DNA of 64,000 nt from an uncultured Woeseiaceae bacterium (GTDB taxonomy: Bacteria; Pseudomonadota; Gammaproteobacteria; Steroidobacterales; Woeseiaceae), in assembly GCA_947258565.1 (NCBI GenBank), contig CAMYJB010000003.1, positions 62,001 to 126,000 of the forward strand, in the 5' to 3' direction. Of the stretch, positions 1-8,714 are shown piece after piece. A program made the position numbers and the translations under genes. Under the pieces are notes generated by a model. That model saw only the letters and a program-made list of their open reading frames with translations. It searched no databases and was not told the DNA's origin. Position 1 is the first letter of the stretch. Each line of letters starts with the position of its first letter.

Positions 1-2
1 TG

Positions 3-563
3 GAGACCCCCGGAACGCTGGCGAATCAGCTGCTGATAGCGATGCCAGGCATGGCAGACCCGAACTTCAGCAGCACGGTGACTCTTATCTGCGAGCATAA
101 TGACGAGGGCGCCCTGGGCATCGTCATCAACCGCCCCCTCAATCTCAAACTGGGCGGCCTGTTCGAACAGCTGCAGCTCGACAATCCGGACTCCGAGGCA
201 CTTGATCACCCGGTACTTATGGGCGGACCCGTCGGGCCCGAGCGCGGTTTCGTGCTGCACGACACCTCGCACCAGTATGAAAATTCGCTGGCAGTGTCCA
301 GCGAAATTTGCCTCACCCTGTCGCGTGATGTCATCGATGCCATGGCGAGCGGCAAGGGGCCCGAGAAATCACTCGTCGCACTCGGTTACGCGGGATGGGA
401 AGCCGGCCAGCTCGAAGCCGAGATGCTGGCCAACTCCTGGCTCAACGTTCAGGCTACCGCGGAGATCGTTTTCGACATGCCGTTCGCGGACCGCTGGGCG
501 GCGGCGGCGAAGGCCCTGGGGGTCGACCTGACTTTGTTATCCCCGGAGGCCGGCCACGCCTGA
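3..563 (+). CDS. yqgE: YqgE/AlgH family protein, start outside the window
   Basis: The reading frame is open from base 3, and residues reading ETPGTLANQLLIA precede the first ATG at 42. Family members carry about 10-14 residues before the conserved MPGM-DP segment, so the true start lies just upstream of the window and the ATG at 42 is internal. Conserved features seen are the CEHN-GA-GIVINRPL block and the GGPV-ERGFVLH block typical of YqgE (UPF0301). The molecular role of the family is poorly defined; AlgH was named from alginate regulation in Pseudomonas. ruvX follows after 7 bases, the usual neighbour order, which suggests one transcript. Confidence 0.93.
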   Translation, partial: ETPGTLANQLLIAMPGMADPNFSSTVTLICEHNDEGALGIVINRPLNLKLGGLFEQLQLDNPDSEALDHPVLMGGPVGPERGFVLHDTSHQYENSLAVSSEICLTLSRDVIDAMASGKGPEKSLVALGYAGWEAGQLEAEMLANSWLNVQATAEIVFDMPFADRWAAAAKALGVDLTLLSPEAGHA

Positions 564-570
564 TACCGAA

Positions 571-990
571 TTGCCCGAGACGATCCTGGCTTTTGACTAC
601 GGATTGCGGCGCATCGGGGTCGCCGTCGGACAGGACGTTACGGCGTCCGCGAGCCCGGTCGGTGTCGTCGCCAACGGTGAAAGCGGCGTCGATCATGACC
701 GGATTCGCGCCCTTATTCAGGAATGGCACCCGACGAGACTGGTCGTCGGCATGCCGACGCACGCCGACGGCTCGCCAGGCGCCATGACCGCGGCGGTCGA
801 GGCCTTCATCGACGAGCTGGCGCACTACGAACTCCCCGTCAGCACGATCGATGAGCGCTACTCGTCGCTCGAAGCCGAAGGGGCGCTCAAGAACGCCCGC
901 AGACAGGGCTCGCGGGGCCGCATCTCGAAGCAGGACATCGACGTCGCCGCTGCCGTTTTTATCGCGGAACGGTATCTGGCGGGACGTTAA
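571..990 (+). CDS. ruvX: RuvX/YqgF Holliday-junction-resolvase-like nuclease
   Basis: This 139-residue protein has the RNase H-like fold signature near its N terminus (FDYGLRRIGVAVG, around residues 8-20), a later TIDERYSS segment and a C-terminal DIDVAAAVFI segment. These match the RuvX family, which acts in 16S rRNA 5' end processing and is related to Holliday junction resolvases. The start is TTG at 571. It is the only ordinary start codon between the in-frame stop at 529-531 and the conserved domain, so it is probably real. It sits 7 bases after yqgE and 17 before pyrB. Confidence 0.93.
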   Translation: MPETILAFDYGLRRIGVAVGQDVTASASPVGVVANGESGVDHDRIRALIQEWHPTRLVVGMPTHADGSPGAMTAAVEAFIDELAHYELPVSTIDERYSSLEAEGALKNARRQGSRGRISKQDIDVAAAVFIAERYLAGR

Positions 991-1007
991 TGTAGAATGC
1001 CCGCGCG

Positions 1008-2006
1008 ATGAACGCCGCCGAGCCAGACCAGATCTTCGACGATGAGTCCTGCCTGCAGTTGAACGAAGACGGCAGCCTGCGTCACCTGCTCACGTTGAAG
1101 GGCCTCGACCGCTCATTGCTCATCGATATCCTGGACGACGCCGAACGCTACCTCACCCCCGCCGGCAGCCTCCCGGTGCACAGCACCGCGCTTGCCGGGC
1201 GCACCGTCGCCAACCTGTTCTTCGAACCGAGTACACGTACGCGCGCATCGTTCGACCTTGCGGGCAAACGCCTGGGCGCTGATGTACTCAATCTCGACGT
1301 GAACACGTCGTCCCGAAAAAAGGGCGAGAGCATCCTCGATACGATCTACACGCTCGAAGCCATGCGCTGCGACATCATGGTCGTGCGTGACGCAAGTGCC
1401 GGAGTGCCCGCGTACATTGCACGCCACGTCAAGGAGCACGTCAGCATACTCAACGCAGGCGAATCCGACGTCTCGCATCCGACGCAGGGCCTGCTCGACC
1501 TGTTGACGATCCGACGCCACAAGGGCAGTTTCGAAAAACTCGTCGTTGCGATCGTCGGTGATATAGGTCACTCGCGCGTTGCCAGGTCCACGGGCTGGGG
1601 CCTGCACACGCTCGACGTCGGCGAGCTGCGGCTGGTATCGCCGCCGTCGATGGCGCCGGATCCCGACGAGATGCCGTTCGCCCGCATCTGTGGCGATCTC
1701 GAGGAGGGACTGGCCGACGCCGACGTCGTCATGGCCTTGCGTATTCAGCGCGAACGTATCAGCGATCTCGAGGGCATCCCCGGCACCGACGAATATTTCT
1801 CGAGCTTTGGCGTGAGCCACGAGCGCATGAAACTCGCCAGGCCGGACGCCATCGTCATGCATCCGGGGCCGATGAACCGTGGCATCGAAATCGAGGGCAG
1901 CCTCGCCGACAGCAGCCAGTCGGTGATCACCGAACAGGTCGCCAACGGCGTTGCCGTTCGCATGGCCGTGCTCGAACGGGTAGCGAAGTCGCTGGGCGGC
2001 CATTGA
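1008..2006 (+). CDS. pyrB: Aspartate carbamoyltransferase, catalytic chain
   Basis: This 332-residue enzyme condenses carbamoyl phosphate and aspartate in the first committed step of pyrimidine synthesis. The carbamoyl-phosphate loop FFEPSTRTRASF lies at about residues 71-82, with HPTQGLLDLLTI in the middle and MHPGPMNRGIE near the C terminus. Length fits a class with an N-terminal extension of about 25 residues over the E. coli chain. The order yqgE-ruvX-pyrB is that of Pseudomonas, but pyrR is absent. The gene that follows is a PyrK-type subunit rather than a dihydroorotase-like pyrC. No PyrI is seen nearby. Confidence 0.96.
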   Translation: MNAAEPDQIFDDESCLQLNEDGSLRHLLTLKGLDRSLLIDILDDAERYLTPAGSLPVHSTALAGRTVANLFFEPSTRTRASFDLAGKRLGADVLNLDVNTSSRKKGESILDTIYTLEAMRCDIMVVRDASAGVPAYIARHVKEHVSILNAGESDVSHPTQGLLDLLTIRRHKGSFEKLVVAIVGDIGHSRVARSTGWGLHTLDVGELRLVSPPSMAPDPDEMPFARICGDLEEGLADADVVMALRIQRERISDLEGIPGTDEYFSSFGVSHERMKLARPDAIVMHPGPMNRGIEIEGSLADSSQSVITEQVANGVAVRMAVLERVAKSLGGH

Positions 2007-2893
2007 TTACCGAGGCGCAAAAGCACGCGCAGCGCAATCGCGGCACGATCTTCGTCGAACAGGGCGAAGTCCTGGGCCACGAGACCTGGCCAGGCGACCA
2101 GTACGTCCTGCGTATCCGGGCACCGAAGTGCGCGGCAGCGGCAAGGCCCGGGACCTTCATCCACATCAGTTGCGATGAGGAATTGCCGATGCGCCGGCCG
2201 CTGTCCATCATGCGGACCGGGAACGACTGGATCGAAGTCCTCTACAAGATCGTCGGCGAAGGCCTGCATCTGCTGGCTCGCAAGCGCTGTGGCGATGCAG
2301 TAAGCCTGCTCGGGCCGATCGGCCAGCCATTCGAACTGCACGAACACAGGCCCAGGCCGCTGCTGATCGGCGGTGGCGTCGGCATTCCGCCGATGGTCTG
2401 CCTGGCAGATGCCATCCGCAGCGACAAAAAGTCGTGGCAACCCCTGGCCATCCTCGGTTCCGAAATCCCGTTTCCATTCAAACCTGAGCGCTCGTCACTG
2501 GAAGTCGACGGCGTCGACGACGCAATTCGGAGCACCATGCCGCTGCTCGAGCAATGGGGAATACCGGCGCGGCTTACGAGCCTGCAGGGCTACGACGGCT
2601 GCCACAACGGTTACGTCACCGACCTCGCGGATCGATGGTTGCAGGGGCTCGGCACAGATGATCTCGCGCAGGTCGAGGTATTCGCCTGCGGGCCCACCCC
2701 GATGCTCAGGGCGGTTGCCTCCCTCGCGGCCCGCTACGACCTGCCCTGCCAGGTTTCGCTCGAGGAATTCATGGCCTGTGCCGTCGGTGGCTGTGCTGGT
2801 TGCACGGTACGGATCAATACACCGGAGGGTCCGGCCATGAAACGCGTTTGCGTCGACGGGCCCGTATTCGACGCGGCGGTCGTCGCCTGGTAA
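2003..2893 (+). CDS. pyrK: PyrK-type dihydroorotate dehydrogenase electron-transfer subunit
   Basis: This 296-residue flavoprotein has a ferredoxin-reductase fold. It shows the FAD-binding RRPLSI motif at residues 64-69, a nucleotide-binding GGGVGIPPM segment, an FACGPTPML segment, and a C-terminal [2Fe-2S] site with Cys 259, 264, 267 and 283 (spacing CX4CX2CX15C). That architecture is PyrK, which passes electrons from a class 1B dihydroorotate dehydrogenase to NAD. The start is a TTG overlapping the pyrB stop (TTGA), implying translational coupling. No pyrD is in the window, so the partner is unknown. A related sulfide dehydrogenase-type subunit is a weaker alternative. Confidence 0.82.
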   Translation: MITEAQKHAQRNRGTIFVEQGEVLGHETWPGDQYVLRIRAPKCAAAARPGTFIHISCDEELPMRRPLSIMRTGNDWIEVLYKIVGEGLHLLARKRCGDAVSLLGPIGQPFELHEHRPRPLLIGGGVGIPPMVCLADAIRSDKKSWQPLAILGSEIPFPFKPERSSLEVDGVDDAIRSTMPLLEQWGIPARLTSLQGYDGCHNGYVTDLADRWLQGLGTDDLAQVEVFACGPTPMLRAVASLAARYDLPCQVSLEEFMACAVGGCAGCTVRINTPEGPAMKRVCVDGPVFDAAVVAW

Positions 2894-3007
2894 TTCAGGC
2901 CGGCAGCGACAAGGCCTGGCGACGATCGTTATCTATTCCATCTCTTAGTTGTTACTGTTGCGCCTGGCTTGCAGAACAAGCCGAACCTTTTACAGGAGCC
3001 TCGCCCG

Positions 3008-3754
3008 ATGACAAATACTCCAACCAAAGTATTCTGTCTGCTGGTGCTGGCTGCCAGCCTGTCCGGCTGCCCGGCGACGACGGGGCTCAAACAGACGACC
3101 GACGCTGATACCGCGCAAACGAGTGCCGGCCTATTCGCGTGCGAATCTGTTTTCCGCGAAGAAAAATTCATCGATGAAGCAGCAAAGATGGGCTTATCAA
3201 GGACGGACGCCATGACGCTGTATTCCTTTAGCGGCGCAACGACCAGCGATGTCGTGACCGGATTCGCTCCCGCGGGGGACAGGAGCCCGACTGTCGGACG
3301 GGCAATCAAAGCGGTAGCGGCAGACCCGCAGCTCAAGGCGTTCTACGTCGAAGTCGACATTCAGAACCTGGGTGGTTTGAACAGCGCCCTCGGCCACAGC
3401 GAAGCGGACGAGGTTTTTCGCGAGATGACGACAATTACGGAGCGCCACATTCAGAATCTCGGCTCCGGCTCGTGCAGTTTTCGCCACGGCGGCGACGAAT
3501 TCAGTTTTGTCGTTATGGGCCCCAACACCGCCAGGGTCGACATCGAGGCCGCCCTGGCACAGGCCAATATGGAAATAAAGAAGTACATTGCCCAGCGGGG
3601 CCTGTCCGAGATACCGCACCCCAAGCACCCTGGCGACCCGTCAAAATTCGGCGCCGGAATCATATTCGGCGTCAGCCGGATCGATGGCCAGGAAAGCGCT
3701 AAAGAAGTCTACGGTGCAGCCGACAAGATCGTCGAGGCCAGGAAGTCACGGTAG
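3008..3754 (+). CDS. Lipoprotein with a GGDEF (diguanylate cyclase-like) domain
   Basis: The best start is ATG 3008, preceded by AGGAG about 11 bases upstream; an in-frame TTG at 2969 would spoil the signal peptide. Residues 1-21 form a lipoprotein signal ending LSGC, with Cys21 as the lipidated residue and Pro at +2, which favours outer-membrane sorting. The rest of the 248-residue protein is a GGDEF-type domain: DIQNLGGLNSALGHSEADE (about 117-135) corresponds to the metal and substrate-binding region, and RHGGDEF is at 159-165. A periplasmic location would separate it from cytoplasmic GTP, so its biochemical role is unclear. It ends 15 bases from the convergent ATPase genes. Confidence 0.8.
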   Translation: MTNTPTKVFCLLVLAASLSGCPATTGLKQTTDADTAQTSAGLFACESVFREEKFIDEAAKMGLSRTDAMTLYSFSGATTSDVVTGFAPAGDRSPTVGRAIKAVAADPQLKAFYVEVDIQNLGGLNSALGHSEADEVFREMTTITERHIQNLGSGSCSFRHGGDEFSFVVMGPNTARVDIEAALAQANMEIKKYIAQRGLSEIPHPKHPGDPSKFGAGIIFGVSRIDGQESAKEVYGAADKIVEARKSR

Positions 3755-3769
3755 ACGAACCGCCCGCCG

Positions 3770-4828
3770 CTAGCCGCCGAAATTGACCTTCGCCTCGAGG
3801 TCCGCGCGCGAGTCGGCATGCGACATCGCTTCTTCGAGCGTAATGGTGCCGTCCTTGTAGAGGTCGAGTAACGCGGCATCGAAGTTACGCATTCCGGCCT
3901 CGGAGGAGTCCCTGTGCGCTTCCTTAACGGCGAAAATATCGCCCTTGAGGATCAGGTCCTTGATGTGCGGCGTATTCAACAACAGCTCCACGGCGGCCAC
4001 GCGTTTGCCGTTACGTCCGCGCACGAGGCGCTGCGACAGGATCGCACGAAGATAATGGGCCAGGTCCATGAACACCTGCAAATGCTGATCCTGCGGAAAC
4101 AGGTTAATGATGCGGTCCAGCGTCTCGGCCGCGTTATTGGAATGCACCGTCGCCAGGACGAGATGACCCGTGCCCGCCATGTCGAGCGCCGACTGCATGG
4201 ACTCACGGTCTCGGATTTCGCCAATCTGGATCACGTCGGGGGCGGCGCGAACCGCACTCTTCAGGGCACGGCCATACGACTTCGTATCGAGCCCGACCTC
4301 GCGCTGGTTGACGATCGACTGCTTGTTCGGGTGCAGGAATTCGATCGGGTCCTCGATGGTGATGATGTGGGATGAGGTTTTTTCATTGCGGTAATTGATC
4401 ATCGCAGCGAGCGTCGTCGACTTGCCCGCGCCCGTAGCACCGACCATGAGAATCAGCCCGCGCCGCAGCATGGTCAGCTCCTTGAGCTGCTCCGGCATGC
4501 CGAGCTCGTCCAGGTTCGGCAGTTCGTTGGTGATGTAACGCAGCACCATCGAGATGTTGCCGCGCTGGTGAAACACGTTGACACGAAACCGGCCCAGGCC
4601 GGGCTCTGATATCGCGAAGTCGATCTCGAGATCCCTGTAGAAATGTTCGAGCTGATCGTCGTCCATGAGCTCGATAGCCGCCTGCTTGACCATCTTCGGC
4701 GTCATTTCGAGCTTGTTGACCGGCATGATCTTGCCCTCGATCTTGATCTTTGCCGGCGAAAACGGTGCGAAGAAGAGGTCGGACGCCTTCTTTTCGACCA
4801 TCAGCTTGAAGAGCGGCTTTACGTTCAT
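3770..4828 (-). CDS. PilT/PilU-family retraction ATPase (second PilU-like copy)
   Basis: This 352-residue cytoplasmic hexameric ATPase belongs to the GspE/PilT superfamily. It has Walker A GATGAGKST at about 130-138, the Asp-box/Walker B region DVIQIGEIRD near 205, and the conserved TGHLVLATVHSNNAAETLDRI block. It lacks the AIRNLIRE motif of true PilT and resembles PilU more closely (NTPHIKDLILKGD at the equivalent place). It is the last of three tandem paralogues on this strand and probably shares their transcript. Its likely role is an accessory to type IV pilus retraction; the exact division of labour cannot be read from sequence. Confidence 0.88.
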   Translation of the reverse strand: MNVKPLFKLMVEKKASDLFFAPFSPAKIKIEGKIMPVNKLEMTPKMVKQAAIELMDDDQLEHFYRDLEIDFAISEPGLGRFRVNVFHQRGNISMVLRYITNELPNLDELGMPEQLKELTMLRRGLILMVGATGAGKSTTLAAMINYRNEKTSSHIITIEDPIEFLHPNKQSIVNQREVGLDTKSYGRALKSAVRAAPDVIQIGEIRDRESMQSALDMAGTGHLVLATVHSNNAAETLDRIINLFPQDQHLQVFMDLAHYLRAILSQRLVRGRNGKRVAAVELLLNTPHIKDLILKGDIFAVKEAHRDSSEAGMRNFDAALLDLYKDGTITLEEAMSHADSRADLEAKVNFGG

Positions 4829-4853
4829 AGAGTTGTATGCCTGTATGCGCGGC

Positions 4854-6011
4854 TCAGAAAGTCCGGGCCGTATCCTCTTCCATGATCCTCAGGCTCTCGG
4901 ACTGCTGATCGGCCACCGTCGAATCTCGCTTACTCTCGAGCTTGATCCTGAGGCGCAGCTCGTTCTTCGAATCCGCGTTGCGCATGGCCTCTTCGTACGA
5001 GATCGTGCCACCTTCGTAAAGATCGAATAGCGCCTGGTCGAAGGTCTGCATGCCGAGGCGCGTCGACTTGGCCATGATGTCCTTGATCTGGCCGACGTCG
5101 CCCTTGAAGATGAGGTCTGCGATCAACGGCGTATTCAGCATGATTTCCATCGCGGCAATGCGCCCGATGCCGCCCTCTCGCGGAATCAACCGCTGCGAAA
5201 TAAATCCCCGCGTGTTGAGCGAGAGGTCCATCAGCAACTGTTGCCGCCGCTCCTCGGGGAAGAAGTTGATGATGCGGTCGAGCGCCTGGTTGGCACTGTT
5301 GGCATGCAGCGTCGCCAGGCAGAGGTGGCCCGTTTCGGCAAACTGGATCGCGTACTGCATCGTGTCGCGGTCGCGGATCTCGCCGATCAGGATGACGTCG
5401 GGGGCCTGCCGCAGCGTATTCTTGAGCGCGTTGTGCCAGCTCTCGGTGTCGATCCCGACTTCACGTTGCGTAATGACGCAGCCCTTGTGGGGATGGACGT
5501 ATTCGACCGGATCCTCGATCGAAACGATGTGGCCCCGCGAGTTCTCGTTGCGATGGCCGATCATGGCCGCCAGCGTGGTCGACTTACCCGAGCCCGTGCC
5601 GCCGACCACGATCACGATGCCGCGTTTGTTCATGACGACATCCTTGAGGATCGGCGGCAGCTCGAGCTCCTCGAGGGTGGGAATTTCTGTCGTAATGGTG
5701 CGCAGCACCGCCCCGATGTAACCCTGCTGGATAAATGCGCTGACGCGAAAGCGCCCGATGCCTTGCGGTGCGATAGCGAAATTACATTCCTTGGTGGCGT
5801 CGAATTCCTTTATCTGCTTGTCGTTCATGATGGAACGCACCATCATCGCCGACTGGTCGGCCGAAAGTGGCGTATCGGTCGCCTTGTGGATCGTGCCGTC
5901 GACCTTGATGGCCGGTGGAAATCCACGGGTCAAAAACAGGTCCGAGCCGTTCCGCTCGACCATCTTGCGCAGCAGATTTTGTGTCAGGCGTACTGCTTGC
6001 TCGCGTTCCAT
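4854..6011 (-). CDS. pilU: Type IV pilus retraction ATPase PilU
   Basis: This 385-residue PilT-family ATPase has Walker A GGTGSGKST at about 137-145, DVILIGEIRDRDTM and TGHLCLATLHANSANQALDRI. Its C-terminal tail is longer than PilT's, as is typical of PilU. At the position of the PilT AIRNLIRE motif it reads NTPLIADLIFKGD. It lies between the PilT gene and a second PilU-like gene. In Pseudomonas pilU directly follows pilT, so this copy is the positional orthologue. PilU supports PilT-dependent retraction and twitching. Confidence 0.93.
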   Translation of the reverse strand: MEREQAVRLTQNLLRKMVERNGSDLFLTRGFPPAIKVDGTIHKATDTPLSADQSAMMVRSIMNDKQIKEFDATKECNFAIAPQGIGRFRVSAFIQQGYIGAVLRTITTEIPTLEELELPPILKDVVMNKRGIVIVVGGTGSGKSTTLAAMIGHRNENSRGHIVSIEDPVEYVHPHKGCVITQREVGIDTESWHNALKNTLRQAPDVILIGEIRDRDTMQYAIQFAETGHLCLATLHANSANQALDRIINFFPEERRQQLLMDLSLNTRGFISQRLIPREGGIGRIAAMEIMLNTPLIADLIFKGDVGQIKDIMAKSTRLGMQTFDQALFDLYEGGTISYEEAMRNADSKNELRLRIKLESKRDSTVADQQSESLRIMEEDTARTF

Positions 6012-6047
6012 CTGTCAGTCTCCTCTCCGGGCCGGTCGCCAGACCGC

Positions 6048-7088
6048 CTAGAAGTTTTCCTTGTTGACCGCGCGGAATCGCGCTTCTTCCTTGTTGATCA
6101 GGCCCTTCGTCAGCAGCTCGGCCAGGTTCTGGTCCAGGGTCTGCATCCCCGACCCCTGCCCGGTTTGAATGGCGGAGTACATCTGCGCAATCTTGCCCTC
6201 GCGAATGAGATTACGGATCGCCGGCGTACCGATCATGATTTCGTGCGCAGCAATACGTCCGCCACCCACCTTCTTGAGCAACGTCTGCGAAATAACGGCA
6301 CGCAATGACTCCGAGAGCATTGCGCGAACCATCTCCTTCTCCGCTGCTGGGAAAACGTCCACAATGCGGTCGATCGTTTTCGCGGCCGAACTCGTGTGCA
6401 GTGTACCGAAGACCAGGTGGCCGGTTTCCGCGGCGGTGAGCGCGAGACGGATGGTCTCGAGATCGCGCAGCTCGCCGACGAGGATTACGTCGGGGTCCTC
6501 ACGCAGTGCCGAGCGCAGCGCCTCGTTGAATCCCAGCGTATCGCGATGTACCTCGCGCTGATTGATGAGGGATTTCTTCGATTCGTGAACGAATTCGATA
6601 GGATCCTCGATCGTGAGGATGTGGTCGGGCTTGTTCTCGTTGATGTAGTCGACCATCGCCGCGAGCGTCGTCGACTTGCCGGAACCGGTCGGTCCGGTGA
6701 CGAGCACGATGCCGCGGGGGTGCATCGAGACGTCCTTGAAGATCGCCGGCGCACCGAGGTCATCCAGCGTCAGGATCTCCGAAGGGATGATACGGAATAC
6801 CGCAGCCGAGCCGCGGTTCTGGTTGTAGGCGTTGACCCGGAAGCGAGCAAGCTTGGGAATCTCGAACGAGAAATCCGTCTCCAGGAATTCTTCGTAGTCC
6901 TTGCGCTGCTTGTCATTCATGATGTCGTACACCATGCTATTGACATCTTTGTGGGTCAGCGCCGGCATGTTGATGCGCTTGATATCGCCGTCAACGCGAA
7001 TCATTGGCGGCACGCCACCGGAGAGGTGCAGGTCTGACGCGTTGTTCTTTACCGTGAACGACAACAGCTGGGCAACGTCGACGGCCAT
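6048..7088 (-). CDS. pilT: Type IV pilus retraction ATPase PilT
   Basis: This 346-residue protein has Walker A GPTGSGKST at about 132-140, DPDVILVGELRD, TGHLVFGTLHTSSAAKTIDRI and the diagnostic C-terminal AIRNLIRE motif (GTPAIRNLIREGK) needed for retraction in characterised PilT proteins. It heads a three-gene ATPase cluster on the minus strand and is divergent from yggS, as in Pseudomonas. ATG 7088 is preceded by GAGG (7092-7095 on this strand). It powers pilus depolymerisation at the inner-membrane base. Confidence 0.97.
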   Translation of the reverse strand: MAVDVAQLLSFTVKNNASDLHLSGGVPPMIRVDGDIKRINMPALTHKDVNSMVYDIMNDKQRKDYEEFLETDFSFEIPKLARFRVNAYNQNRGSAAVFRIIPSEILTLDDLGAPAIFKDVSMHPRGIVLVTGPTGSGKSTTLAAMVDYINENKPDHILTIEDPIEFVHESKKSLINQREVHRDTLGFNEALRSALREDPDVILVGELRDLETIRLALTAAETGHLVFGTLHTSSAAKTIDRIVDVFPAAEKEMVRAMLSESLRAVISQTLLKKVGGGRIAAHEIMIGTPAIRNLIREGKIAQMYSAIQTGQGSGMQTLDQNLAELLTKGLINKEEARFRAVNKENF

Positions 7089-7171
7089 GTTTCTCCCTCG
7101 TTATGGACTGCCGGACTTACCATAACCCGGCGCATAGTGAGTCTAGTATAGCGAAGCACCCGGACCAAAAC

Positions 7172-7858
7172 GTGATTAGAGTCACGGAAAACTTGCGCAA
7201 AATCCGCGATTTGCTTGCCGCAACCGCGGTGGAAGCCGGGCGTCGCCCCGAGGACGTCCACCTGCTCGCGGTCAGCAAGAAACAACCCCTCGAGAAGATC
7301 CTCGAGGCGGTTGCCGCCGGACAGCGTGATTTTGGCGAAAACACCGTGCAGGAAGGCATCGAAAGGGTCACAAAACTGGCAGAAAGGCGGCTCTGCTGGC
7401 ATTTCATCGGGCATCTGCAGTCGAACAAGACCCGGCCCGTCGCGGAGCACTTCGACTGGGTGCATTCCCTCGACGCGCTCAAGACCGCGAGACGATTGTC
7501 GCAGCAACGCCCGGATTCGCTCGGCGAGCTGAACGTCTGCATCCAGGTCAACATCGACGAGGAGGCATCCAAATCGGGCGTACCGCCCGCGCAGGTCGCC
7601 GAACTCGCCCGCGCCGTCGCAGGTTTGCCGCGGCTGAGACTGCGTGGCCTGATGTGCCTGCCCGCCATCCGCGAGACCTTCGATGAACAACGGCTGCCGT
7701 TCGCGCGCACGCGCGAACTGGCAGAAGCGATTGCGCAAGAGGGCATGGCCATGGACACGCTGTCGATGGGGATGAGTGATGACTTTCGTGCGGCGATAAT
7801 GGAAGGTGCAACTATCGTCAGGATCGGCACGGCCGTATTCGGCCCGCGGGACTCCTGA
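7172..7858 (+). CDS. yggS: YggS-family PLP homeostasis protein
   Basis: This is a single-domain PLP-binding TIM-barrel protein. LLAVSKKQP carries the PLP lysine, followed by FGENTVQEG, WHFIGHLQSNK and LSMGMSDDF, all family hallmarks. It acts in B6 vitamer and amino-acid homeostasis. An in-frame ATG exists at 7103, but the 23 residues it adds have no counterpart in the family and would overlie the pilT upstream region. GTG 7172 gives the usual N terminus (VTENLRKIRD) and a 228-residue protein. proC follows after 22 bases, as in many proteobacteria. Confidence 0.93.
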   Translation: MIRVTENLRKIRDLLAATAVEAGRRPEDVHLLAVSKKQPLEKILEAVAAGQRDFGENTVQEGIERVTKLAERRLCWHFIGHLQSNKTRPVAEHFDWVHSLDALKTARRLSQQRPDSLGELNVCIQVNIDEEASKSGVPPAQVAELARAVAGLPRLRLRGLMCLPAIRETFDEQRLPFARTRELAEAIAQEGMAMDTLSMGMSDDFRAAIMEGATIVRIGTAVFGPRDS

Positions 7859-7880
7859 GGCGCCAGCAACGGGAGTGACA

Positions 7881-8711
7881 ATGAGCAACGACTATATAGG
7901 CTTTATCGGTGGCGGCAACATGACGCGGGCCATCGCGGCAGGGCTTATCGAGGGCAAATATCCGGCTGAAGACCTGCTCATCGCCGAACCCGCGATCGAG
8001 CAGCGGGCGGCACTCGCGAGGGATCTTCCCGGCGTGATCATCGAGGAATCGAATGATGACGTTGCACGTCGCGCGGGCACCGTCGTACTTGCTGTCAAGC
8101 CGCAGGTCATGCGCCTGGTCTGCGAGGGTATCGCGGGTACGGTCCAGAGGGCCCGGCCGTTGATCGTTTCCGTGGCGGCCGGCATCCGCTCCGTGGACAT
8201 AGACAGCTGGCTCGGCGGCGGTCTGGCCATCGTGCGCGTCATGCCCAACCAGCCCGCGCTGCTGCGGCTCGGTGCGAGCGGACTTTACGCGAACGAGGTC
8301 ACCAGCGAGGAGCAGAAGAAGCGCGCTACCGGCATCATGGCCGCGGTCGGTCATGTCGTCTCGGTCGACAGCGAGGCCGATATCGACTCGGTGACGGCAA
8401 TCTCGGGAACCGGTCCCGCCTACTTCTACCTGCTCATCGACATGATGATCAAATCGGCCCAGGGCTTTGGTCTCGATCCGCAGGCAGCACGGATCCTCAC
8501 TATCGAGACCGCGAAGGGTGCCGCCGCAATCGCGGATGCAGAAGACGAAACGATGCAGTCGCTGATCGAACGTGTGCGGTCACCCGGTGGAACGACCACG
8601 GCGGCGTTCGAGAGCCTCGAAGACGACCGTGTTCGTGATATCTTTGCGCGAGCATTCGAGGCGGCGCGAGACCGTGCCGTCGCACTTGCGGATGAAGCCA
8701 ACAGGGACTGA
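7881..8711 (+). CDS. proC: Pyrroline-5-carboxylate reductase
   Basis: ATG 7881 has a GGGAG Shine-Dalgarno sequence just upstream and gives a 276-residue NADPH-dependent reductase that makes the last step of proline synthesis. The N-terminal Rossmann motif is GFIGGGNM, with VLAVKPQ and RVMPNQPAL in the middle. The C-terminal domain has SGTGPAYFYLLID and a VRSPGGTT motif typical of ProC. It is followed within 4 bases by yggT, so the yggS-proC-yggT order is preserved and cotranscription is likely. Confidence 0.97.
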   Translation: MSNDYIGFIGGGNMTRAIAAGLIEGKYPAEDLLIAEPAIEQRAALARDLPGVIIEESNDDVARRAGTVVLAVKPQVMRLVCEGIAGTVQRARPLIVSVAAGIRSVDIDSWLGGGLAIVRVMPNQPALLRLGASGLYANEVTSEEQKKRATGIMAAVGHVVSVDSEADIDSVTAISGTGPAYFYLLIDMMIKSAQGFGLDPQAARILTIETAKGAAAIADAEDETMQSLIERVRSPGGTTTAAFESLEDDRVRDIFARAFEAARDRAVALADEANRD

Positions 8712-8714
8712 AGC

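Noticed and set aside
1113-2003. Long minus-strand frame opposite pyrB
   Set aside because: It is a shadow in GC-rich codon-biased sequence; the plus-strand frame is an unmistakable pyrB and this one matches nothing.
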